In this document: piece by piece, positions 21,817 to 32,300 of the stretch | Layout of the letters: every line of letters begins with the position of its first letter | Numbering within the stretch: the first letter of the stretch is position 1 | Assembly: GCF_027580225.2 (NCBI RefSeq) | Contig: NC_073352.2 | Location: 38,193,501-38,257,500 of the forward strand | Length of the DNA stretch: 64,000 bases | From: Misgurnus anguillicaudatus | Lineage: Eukaryota; Chordata; Actinopteri; Cypriniformes; Cobitidae | Reading direction: 5' to 3' | Notes under the pieces: model-generated | What the model saw: only the letters and a program-made list of their open reading frames with translations | What the model was told of the DNA's origin: nothing | Database searches by the model: none | Position numbers and translations under genes: made by a program

Positions 21817-22126
21817 AGATTATCTGATTCACACTCCCGAGCAGAAGGGTGCGCAAATGATTCACTGTTTCAAAGCGCTCAAAACACATAATATTGCGCC
21901 ACCTGCTGGTGAAAACGTAAAAGCAACAAGATCTGAGTCCAAACATTTTACACATTTTAAAAATATGTTTAGGAAAAAAAAGTATTTAAATTAAGCCATT
22001 AGTTGTGAATTATTTGTTTTTAGTTTTATCTAGGGCAAACAAATCATTAACACTTTAATCCCCATTTTAATGATGCACATGAGTCATTGTAGCCTGCAGC
22101 ATGTCCATGTAGCAGCTGACGTATTA
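21817..22126. other. Intergenic, nothing recognised
   Basis: AT-rich, no exon, motif or repeat that I can support. Confidence 0.5.
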
Positions 22127-22345
22127 AAGGCGGAGTCCATGATGTTTGAAAGCCAATGTTGATATTTGAAATCACCTAAACAAACACGCCCCTACACCCA
22201 ATAGAATCTGGACCTTCTGTTGATAGACCCGCCCCACACATACGCAACCCGGCATTTTATTTGATTTGATTGGCTATAAGTGTGTTTTGGTAGTCGGCCC
22301 GTCTCCTTTTCCAACGCGTTTTTCAAACATCGTGGACTCCGCCTT
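22127..22345. mobile_element. 219-bp MITE with TA target site
   Basis: AAGGCGGAGTCCATGATG at the left pairs with CATCGTGGACTCCGCCTT at the right. TA borders both ends (22125-22126, 22346-22347), as for Tc1/mariner-type MITEs. Confidence 0.85.
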
Positions 22346-22992
22346 TAATAGTTTACTGTGGATACTTGTTATATAGTTATTTATTGTTGTATATGTATAC
22401 AGGCTTGAAACTGCACCACAATGTACAAAGTTGTGTCATTTTTCTTTATTTCAGAAATTAGGTAAATCTATATGGAAAATTACAAATTATTCACATCAAG
22501 GTCTATAAAAGTATCAAGAGTAAAAGTTAACAATATAGATTGTAATTATTTAATTTACGTGTTGAATATTAAACACCTAGTATTTAAACTATTAAATTTG
22601 CTCGTGTAACATACAGCTAAGTGTGTAAATTTGCAATGTTATTAAACATTTGCATTTTGCAATATAACGGATTATAAATTTGCAGTGGCAAATGTGTATT
22701 GTCCTAGATATAACAACAGCCACAGTTAATTGGGCACTTACTGTATGTTTGCTTTTGGCATTTTCTAGTAGAAAGGTTTTATAACACGTAGTTAAAATTG
22801 GTCTATTCTAAACCTAAAATAAAAGTCAATGGTAACTTATAAATACATAATAACATTTCAGTTTTCGGAATAAAATACAGAATATAACACGTGCAGCTTT
22901 TAAGACCAAGCTACAGTTGCGGAGTTTTGTACAATCACACACTTCTAAAAAGGTCTGACAGCATCTGCAACTACTTTTGAGGTAAGTGTCTA
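22346..22992. other. Intergenic, nothing recognised
   Basis: AT-rich sequence up to the minisatellite, without a supported gene. Confidence 0.5.
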
Positions 22993-23263
22993 TGGCGGCG
23001 ACGTGCTTCTCCACGACGTTGGTCTCACGCGTCAGTGGAGGCGACGTGCTTCTCCACGACGTTGGTCTCACGCGTCAGTGAAGGCGACGTGCTTCTCCAC
23101 GACGTTGGTCTCACGCGTCAGTGGAGGCGACGTGCTTCTCCACGACGTTGGTCTCACGCGTCAGTGGAGGCGACGTACTTATCCACGACGTTGGTCTCAC
23201 GCGTCAGTGGAGGCGACGTACTTATCCACGACGTTGGTCTCACGCGTCAGTGGAGGCGACAAA
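22993..23263. repeat. 43-bp minisatellite, six copies
   Basis: CCACGACGTTGGTCTCACGC recurs every 43 bp (TCTCCAC or TATCCAC at 23008, 23051, 23094, 23137, 23180, 23223). The last two copies share a CTTCTCC to CTTATCC change, so the array has local order. It sits about 70 bp before the GC-rich array. Confidence 0.95.
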
Positions 23264-23621
23264 TCCTTATCTCGCGTAAAAGTACACGACTGTCTCCTTT
23301 GCTTGGTTATCCGTGGCACTATCCACTCGCCATACCCGGGGGGAACCTTTCGAACGAGCCCGCCCTCGACCCTCCGACCCTTTTCGCGGGCCGAGATACG
23401 GCGGTTCGAAAAAAAAAAACGCTCGTCCGGAGTTCGCGCGCCCGTAGCGTCCGCTGCGTTCGTCCGCCGGAGGCGCGGCCGGTCTCGTTCGAAAGGCCTC
23501 TCTCGGGGCTTTCCGGGGAAGCCAGCCTCGGGTCCGTGCGACCCCGGGGGCCGGAGATACGGACTTCCACCGCTGCACCTTCAAACGGCCGTAGCTCAGG
23601 CGCCTTAAGACTGAGACCTTA

Positions 23622-24314
23622 GCCCTTTGGGTCCCTCATCCTCCAGGAGGGGCCCTTTCCAACGATCCCACCCCCGTCTCCGTACCCCCTTCCCCGGCCG
23701 AGATACGACCCCGGGAACATCGCCCCGTCAACCCGACCACCGTGCACCCGAGGACGGCTTTGGACCCCGCGACGGACACCCTGGAGCTCGTACCCGGCGC
23801 ACCGTTCGGTCCCTGCCATCCCACTCTTAAGCACTCCCCCACCAGACTAAGCCCCATCCTCCCGGCCCTTCTGGAGAACCAAACAGTTGGTCAACCCCAA
23901 AATTTCTCCAACCGTTGGTCAACCCGAAAGATTTTCCAGCAGTTGGTCAACCCCAATCGACTTAGGTTTTGGAGCGTTCGAGTTTCCAGCAGTTGGTCAA
24001 CCTCAATCGACTTAGGCTCTGGAGCTTTCGCCTCTCCAGCAGTTGGTCAACCCCAACAACTTAGGCTCTTGAGCTTTCACTTCTCCAGCAGTTGGTCAAC
24101 CCCATCGACTTAGGTTCTGGGGCGTTCGCTTCTCCTGCCATAGACTTAGGTTCTAGAGCTTTCGCCTCTCCGACAGTTGGTCAACCCCAATCGACTTAGG
24201 CTCTGGAGCTTTCACTTCTCCAGCAGTTGGTCAACCCCATCGACTTAGGTTCTGGAGCTTTCGCCTCTCCGACAGTTGGTCAACCCCGATCGACTTAGCT
24301 ATATACCTGATGGC
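23622..24314. repeat. Spacer module S1
   Basis: This is the reference copy. The GC-rich head (23622-23875) starts GCCCTTTGGGTCCCTCATCC and includes an A/B-like piece with GGCCGAGATACGACCCC. About nine ~50-bp units follow, each with TTGGTCAACC and mostly ATCGACTTAGG, in which one copy (about 24130-24150, CCTGCCATAGACTTAGG) has lost the core. The module ends CGACTTAGCTATATACC TGATGGC. The next bases form a small hairpin, CCCCCGCGAAGGGGG. Confidence 0.9.
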
Positions 24315-27035
24315 ACCTGTTCGCCCTACCGTCCCCCGCGAAGGGGGAACCCGCCGGGTCCGCGGCCGGGAGGGTGCGCCTCGGTCGGCCCGGGGGACCG
24401 GAGATACTTCCGGTCAAAAATCCGAATTTCGTTACAGCGCCGCTCCGGCGCCTCGGGCCCGGGTCCTTCGACCTTCGGGTCGGTCGGTCCGCCGGAGGGG
24501 CCCTTTCGAACGAGCCCACCCGCGAGTATCTGGCCCTTTCCGCAGCGGAGATACGGGGTGCCGTCTCCGGATTTTCCCACGGCCGCTGCTCGGGCGCCTT
24601 AAGTCCCAGGACGTCGCCCTCGGGGTCGGTCGCTCTACCCGAGGGGACCTTTCGAACGAGCCCGCCCTCGACCCTCCGACCCTTTCCGCGGCCGAGATAC
24701 GGCGGTTCGAAAAAAAAACGCTCGTCCGGAGTTTGCTCGCCCGTAGCGTCCGCTGCGTTCGTCCGCCGGAGGCGTGACCGGTCTCGTTCGAAAGGTCTTT
24801 CCCGGGGCTTTCCGGCGACGCCGGCCCCGAGTCCGTGCGACCCCGTGGACCGGAGATACTTCCGGTCGAATATCCGAATTTCGTTACCGCGCCGCTCCGG
24901 CGCCTCGGGCCCGGTGCCTTCGACCTTCGGGTCGATTGGTCCGCCGGATGGGCCCTTTCGAACGAGCCCACCCGCGAGTATCTGGCCCTTTCCGCGGCGG
25001 AGATACGGGGGGCCGTCTCCGGATTTTCCCACGGCCGCTGCTCGGGCGCCTTAAGTCCGAGGACGTCGCCCTCGGGGTCGGTCGCTCTACCCGAGGGGAC
25101 CTTTCGAACGAGCCCGCCCTCGACCCTCCGACCCTTTCTGCGGCCGAGATACGGCGGTTCGAAAAAAAAATGCTCGTCCGGAGTTTGCTCGCCCGTAGCG
25201 TCGCCCTCGGGGTCGGTCGCTCTACCCGAGGGGACCTTTCGAACGAGCCCGCCCTCGACCCTCCGACCCTTTCCGCGGCCGAGATACGGCGGTTCGAAAA
25301 AAAAAACGCTCGTCCGGAGTTTGCTCGCCCGTAGCGTCCGCTGCGTTCGTCCGCCGGAGGCGTGACCGGTCTCGTTCGAAAGGTCTTTCCCGGGGCTTTC
25401 CGGCGACGCCGGCCCCGAGTCCGTGCGACCCCGTGGACCGGAGATACTTCCGGTCGAATATCCGAATTTCGTTACCGCGCCGCTCCGGCGCCTCGGGCCC
25501 GGTGCCTTCGACCTTCGGGTCGATTGGTCCGCCGGATGGGCCCTTTCGAACGAGCCCACCCGCGAGTATCTGGCCCTTTCCGCGGCGGAGATACGGGGGG
25601 CCGTCTCCGGATTTTCCCACGGCCGCTGCTCGGGCGCCTTAAGTCCGAGGACGTCGCCCTCGGGGTCGGTCGCTCTACCCGAGGGGACCTTTCGAACGAG
25701 CCCGCCCTCGACCCTCCGACCCTTTCTGCGGCCGAGATACGGCGGTTCGAAAAAAAAATGCTCGTCCGGAGTTTGCTCGCCCGTAGCGTCCGCTGCGTTC
25801 GTCCGCCGGAGGCGTGACGGGTCTCGTTCGAAAGGTCTTTCCCGGGGCTTTCCGGCGACGCCGGCCCCGAGTCCGTGCGACCCCGTGGACCGGAGATACT
25901 TCCGGTCAAATATCCGAATTTCGTTACCGCGCCGCTCCGGCGCCTCGGGCCCGGTGCCTTCGACCTTCGGGTCGATTGGTCCGCCGGATGGGCCCTTTCG
26001 AACGAGCCCACCCGCGAGTATCTGGCCCTTTCCGCGGCGGAGATACGGGGGGCCCTCTCCGGATTTTCCCACGGCCACTGCTCGGGCGCCTTAAGTCCAA
26101 GGACGTCGCCCTCGGGGTCGGTCGCTCTACCCGAGGGGACCTTTCGGACGAGCCCGCCCTCGACCCTCCGACCCTTTCCGCGGCCGAGATACGGCGGATC
26201 GAAAAAAAAAACGCTGGTCCGGAGTTCGCGCGCCCGTAGCGTCCGCTGCGTTCGTCCGCCGGAGGCGCGGCCGGTCTCGTTCGAAAGGTCTTTCCCGGGG
26301 CTTTCCGGCGACGCCGGGCCCGAGTCCGTGCGACCCCGTGGACCGGAGATACTTCCGGTCGAATATCCGAATTTCGTTACCGCGCCACTCCGGCGCCTCG
26401 GGTCCGGGGCCTTCGAACTTCGGGTCGATTGGTCCGCCGGAGGGGCCCTTTCGAACGAGCCCACCCGCGAGTATCTGGCTCTTTCCGCGCCCGAGATACG
26501 GGGGGCCGTCACCGGATTTTCCCACGGCCGCTGCTCGGGCGCCTTAAGTCCGAGGACGTGTCCCTCGGGGTCGGTCGCTCTACCCGAGGGGACCTTTCGA
26601 ACGAGCCCGCCCTCGACCCTCCGACCCTTTCCGCGGCCGAGATACGGCGGATCGAAAAAAAAAAACCGCTGGTCCGGAGTTCGCGCGCCCGTAGCGTCCG
26701 CTGCGTTCGTCCGCCGGAGGCGCGGCCGGTCTCGTTCGAAAGGTCTTTCCCGGGGCTTTTCGGCGACGCCAGCCCCGAGTCCGTGCGACCCCGGGGACCG
26801 GAGATACTTCCGGTCGAATTTCGGAAAACTTCGAACGGCCGTATCTCGGGCGCCTCGGGCCCGGGGCCTTCGAACTTCGGGTCGGTCGGTCCTCGGAGTC
26901 GGTCGCTCTACCCGAGGGGACCTTTCGAACGAGCCCGCCCTCGACCCTCCGACCCTTTTCGCGGCCGAGATACGGCGGTTCGAAGAAAAAAAAAACGCTC
27001 GTCCGGAGTTCGCGCGCCCGTAGCGTCCGCTGCGT

Positions 27036-27689
27036 TGGACCCCGCGACGGACACCCTGGAGCTCGTACCCGGCGCACCGTTCGGTCCCTGCCATCCCACT
27101 CTTAAGCACTCCCCCACCGGACTAAGCCCCATCCTCCCGGCCCTTCTGGAGAACCAAACAGTTGGTCAACCCCAAAATTTCTCCAACCGTTGGTCAACCC
27201 GAAAGATTTTCCAGCAGTTGGTCAACCCCAATCGACTAAGGTTTTGGAGCGTTCGCGTTTCCAGCAGTTGGTCAACCTCAATCGACTTAGGTTTTGGAGC
27301 GTTCGAGTTTCCAGCAGCTGGTCAACCCCAATCGACTAAGGTTTTGGAGCGTTCGCGTTTCCAGCAGTTGGTCAACCTCAATCGACTTAGGCTCTGGAGC
27401 TTTCGCCTCTCCAGCAGTTGGTCAACCCCAACGACTTAGGCTCTTGAGCTTTCACTTCTCCAGCAGTTGGTCAACCCCATCGACTTAGGTTCTGGGGCGT
27501 TCGCTTCTCCTGCCATAGACTTAGGTTCTAGAGCTTTCGCCTCTCCGACAGTTGGTCAACCCCAATCGACTTAGGCTCTGGAGCTTTCACTTCTCCAGCA
27601 GTTGGTCAACCCCATCGACTTAGGTTCTGGAGCTTTCGCCTCTCCGACAGTTGGTCAACCCCGATCGACTTAGCTATATACCTGATGGC
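27036..27689. repeat. Spacer module S2, head-truncated
   Basis: A C part is joined straight to GGACCCCGCGACGGACACC, skipping the first ~130 bp of the head. The 50-bp units and the TATATACC exit are present. Confidence 0.9.
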
Positions 27690-28626
27690 ACCTGTTCGCC
27701 CTACCGTCCCCCGCGAAGGGGGAACCCGCCGGGTCCGCGGCCGGGAGGGTGCGCCTCGGTCGGCCCGGGGGACCGGAGATACTTCCGGTCGAAAATCCGA
27801 ATTTCGTTACAGCGCCGCTCCGGCGCCTCGGGCCCGGGTCCTTCGACCTTCGGGTCTGTCGGTCCGCCGGAGGGGCCCTTTCGAACGAGCCCACCCGCGA
27901 GTATCTGGCCCTTTCCGCAGCGGAGATACGGGGTGCCGTCTCCAGATTTTCCCACGGCCGCTGCTCGGGCGCCTTAAGTCCGAGGACGTCGCCCTCGGGG
28001 TCGGTCGCTCTACCCAAGGGGACCTTTCGAACGAGCCCGCCCTCGACCCTCCGACCCTTTCCGCGGCCGAGATACGGCGGATCGAAAAAAAAAAAACGCT
28101 GGTCCGGAGTTCGCGCGCCCGTAGCGTCCGCTGCGTTCGTCCGCTGGAGGCGCGGCCGGTCTCGTTCGAAAGGTTTTTCCCGGGGCTTTTCGGCGACGCC
28201 GGCCCCGTGTCCGTGCGACCCCGGGGACCGGAGATACTTCCGGTCGAATTTAGGAAAATTTCGAACGGCCGTATCTCGGGCGCCTCGGGCCCGGGGCCTT
28301 CGAACTTCGGGTCGGTCGGTCCTCGGGGTCGGTCGCTCTACCCGAGGGGACCTTTCGAACGAGCCCGCCCTCGACCCTCCGACCCTTTTCGCGGCCGAGA
28401 TACGGCGGTTCGAAGAAAAAAAAACGCTCGTCCGGAGTTCGCGCGCACGTAGCGTCCGCTGCGTTCCTCCGCCGGAGGCGCGGCCGGTCTCGTTCGAAAG
28501 GTCCCTGTCGGGGCTTTCCGGGGACGCCAGCCTCGGGTCCGTGCGACCCCGGGGGCCGGAGATACGGACTTCCACCGCTGCACCTTTAAACGGCCGTAGC
28601 TCGGGCGCCTTAAGACCGAGACCTTA

Positions 28627-29320
28627 GCCCTTTGGGTCCCTCATCCTCCAGGAGGGGCCCTTTCCAACGACCCCACCCCCGTCTCCGTACCCCCTTCCCC
28701 GGCCGAGATACGACCCCGGGAACATCGCCCCGTCAACCCGACCACCGTGCACCCGAGGCCGGCTTTGGACCCCGCGACGGACACCCTGGAGCTCGTACCC
28801 GGCGCACCGTTCGGTCCCTGCCATCCCACTCTTAAGCACTCCCCCACCGGACTAAGCCCCATCCTCCCGGCCCTTCTGGAGAACCAAACAGTTGGTCAAC
28901 CCCAAAATTTCTCCAACCGTTGGTCAACCCAAAAGATTTTCCAGCAGTTGGTCAACCCCAATCGACTAAGGTTTTGGAGCGTTCGCGTTTCCAGCAGTTG
29001 GTCAACCTCAATCGACTAAGGTTTTGGAGCGTTCGCGTTTCCAGCAGTTGGTCAACCTCAATCGACTTAGGCTCTGGAGCTTTCACTTCTCCAGCAGTTG
29101 GTCAACCCCATCGACTTAGGTTCTGGGGCGTTCGCTTCTCCTGCCATAGACTTAGGTTCTAGAGCTTTCGCCTCTCCGACAGTTGGTCAACCCCAATCGA
29201 CTTAGGCTCTGGAGCTTTCACTTCTCCAGCAGTTGGTCAACCCCATCGACTTAGGTTCTGGAGCTTTCGCCTCTCCGACAGTTGGTCAACCCCGATCGAC
29301 TTAGCTATATACCTGATGGC
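28627..29320. repeat. Spacer module S3
   Basis: Complete head and exit. It has a slightly different set of 50-bp units: one GACTAAGG unit is repeated and the CCCCAACGACTTAGG unit is missing. Confidence 0.9.
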
Positions 29321-32300
29321 ACCTGTTCGCCCTACCGTCCCCCGCGAAGGGGGAACCCGCCGGGTCCGCGGCCGGGAGGGTGCGCCTCGGTCGGCCCGGG
29401 GGACCGGAGATACTTCCGGTCGAAAATCCGAATTTCGTTACAGCGCCGCTCCGGCGCCTCGGGCCCGGGTCCTTCGACCTTCGGGTCTGTCGGTCCGCCC
29501 GAGGGGCCCTTTCGAACGAGCCCACCCGCGAGTATCTGGCCCTTTCCGCAGCGGAGATACGGGGTGCCATCTCCAGATTTTCCCACGGCCGCAACTCGGG
29601 CGCCTTAAGTCCCAGGACGTCGCCCTCGGGGTCGGTCGCTCTACCCGAGGGGACCTATCGAACGAGCCCGCCCTCGACCCTCCGACCCTTTCCGCGGCCG
29701 AGATACGGCGGATCGAAAAAAAAAAACGCTGGTCCGGAGTTCGCGCGCCCGTAGCGTCCGCTGTGTTCGTCCGCCGGAGGCGCGGCCGGTCTCGTTCGAA
29801 AGGTCTTTCCCGGGGCTTTCCGGCGACGCCGGCCCCGAGTCCGTGCGACCCCGTGGACCGGAGATACTTCCGGTCGAATATCCGAATTTCGTTACCGCGC
29901 CGCTCCGGCGCCTCGGGTCCGGGGCCTTCGAACTTCGGGTCGATTGGTCCGCCGGAGGGGCCCTTTCGAACGAGCCCACCCGCGAGTATCTGGCCCTTTC
30001 CGCGGCGGAGATACGGGGGGCCGTCACCGGATTTTCCCACGGCCGCTGCTCGGGCGCCTTAAGTCCGAGGACGTCGCCCTCGGGGTCGGTCGCTCTACCC
30101 GAGGGGACCTTTCGAACGAGCCCGCCCTCGACCCTCCGACCCTTTCCGCTGCCGAGATACGGCGGATCGAAAAAAAAAAAAACGCTAGTCCGGAGTTTGC
30201 TCGCCCGTAGCGTCCGCTGCGTTCGTCCGCCGGAGGCGTGACCGGTCTCGTTCGAAAGGTCTTTCCCGGGGCTTTCCGGCGACGCCGGCCCCGAGTCCGT
30301 GCGACCCCGTGGACCGGAGATACTTCCGGTCGAATATCCGAATTTCGTTACCGCGCCGCTCCGGCGCCTCAGGCCCGGTGCCTTCGACCTTCGGGTCGAT
30401 TGGTCCGCCGGATGGGCCCTTTCGAACGAGCCCACCCGCGAGTATCTGGCCCTTTCCGCGGCGGAGATACGGGGGGCCGTCTCCGGATTTTCCCACGGCC
30501 GCTGCTCGGGCGCCTTAAGTCCGAGGACGTCGCTCTCGGGGTCGGTCGCTCTACCCGAGGGGACCTTTCGAACGAGCCCGCCCTCGACCCTCCGACCCTT
30601 TCCGCGGCCGAGATACGGCGGATCGAAAAAAAAAACGCTGGTCTGGAGTTCGCGCGCCCGTAGCGTCCGCTGCGTTCGTCCGCCGGAGGCGCGGCCGGTC
30701 TTGTTCGAAAGGTCTTTCCCGGGGCTTTCCGGCGACGCCGGCCCCGAGTCCGTGCGACCCCGTGGACCGGAGATACTTCCGGTCGAATATCCGAATTTCG
30801 TTACCGCGCCGCTCCGGCGCCTCGGGTCCGGGGCCTTCGACCTTCGGGTCGATTGGTCCGCCGGAAGGGCCCTTTCGAACGAGCCCACCCGCGAGTATCT
30901 GGCTCTTTCCGCGCCCGAGATACGGGGGGCCGTCACCGGATTTTCCCACGGCCGCTGCTCGGGCGCCTTAAGTCCGAGGACGTCGCCCTCGGGGTCGGTC
31001 GCTCTACCCGAGGGGACCTTTCGATCGAGCCCGCCCTCGACCCTCCGACCCTTTCCGCGGCCGAGATACGGCGGTTCGAAAAAAAAAAACGCTGGTCCGG
31101 AGTTCGCACGCCCGTAGCGTCCGCTGCGTTCGTCCGCCGGAGGCGCGGCCGGTCTCGTTCGAAAGGTCTTTCCCGGGGCTTTCCGGCGATTCCGGCCCCG
31201 AGTCCGTGCGACCCCGTGGACCGGAGATACTTCCGGTCGAATATCCGAATTTCGTTACCGCGCCGCTCCGGCGCCTCGGGTCCGGGGCCTTCGACCTTCG
31301 GGTCGATTGGTCCGCCGGAGGGGCCCTTTCGAACGAGCCCACCCGCGAGTATCTGGCCTTTTCCGCGGCGGAGATACGGGGGGCCGTCTCCGGATTTTCC
31401 CACGGCCGCTGCTCGGGCGCCTTAAGTCCGAGGACGTCGCCCTCGGGGTCGGTCGCTCTACCCGAGGGGACCTTTCGAACGAGCCCGCCCTCGACCCTCC
31501 GACCCTTTCCGCGGCCGAGATACGGCGGATCGAAAAAAAAAACAGCTGGTCCGGAGTTTGCGCGCCCGTAGCGTCCGCTGCGTTCGTCCGCCGGAGGCGC
31601 GGCCGGTCTCGTTCGAAAGGTCTTTCCCGGGGCTTTTCGGCGACGCCGTCCCCGAGTCCGTGCGACCCCGGGGACCGGAGATACTTCCGGTCGAATTTCG
31701 GAAAACTTCGAACGGCCGTATCTCGGGCGCCTCGGGCCCGGGGCCTTCGAACTTCGGGTCGGTCGGTCCGCCGGAGGGGCCCTTTCGAACGAGCCCACCC
31801 GCGAGTATCTGGCCCCTTCCGCGGCGGAGATACGGGGGGCCGTCTCCGGATTTTCCCACTGCCGCTGCTCGGGCGCCTTAAATCCGAGGACGTCCCCCTC
31901 GGGGTCGGTCGCTCTACCCGAGGGGAACTTTCGAACGAGCCCGCCCTCGACCCTCCGACCCTTTCCGCGGCCGAGATACGGTGGTTCGAAAAAAAAAAAA
32001 CGCTCGTCCGGAGTTTGCTCGCCCGTAGCGTCCGCTGCGTTCGTCCGCCGGAGGCGTGACTGGTCTCGTTCGAAAGGTCTTTCCCGGGGCTTTCCGGCGA
32101 CGCCGGCCCCGAGTCCGTGCGACCCCGTGGACCGGAGATACTTCCGGTCGAATATCCGAATTTCGTTACCGCGCCGCTCCGGCGCCTCGGGTCCGGGGCC
32201 TTCGAACTTCGGGTCGATTGGTCCGCCGGAGGGGCCCTTTCGAACGAGCCCACCCGCGAGTATCTGGCCCTTTCCGCGGCGGAGATACGGGGGGCCGTCA

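Noticed and set aside
23880..24300. CRISPR-like regular repeats with TTGGTCAACC every ~50 bp
   Set aside because: The segments between the shared words are themselves repeats of each other, the genome is eukaryotic, and no cas gene is present. It is a tandem array.
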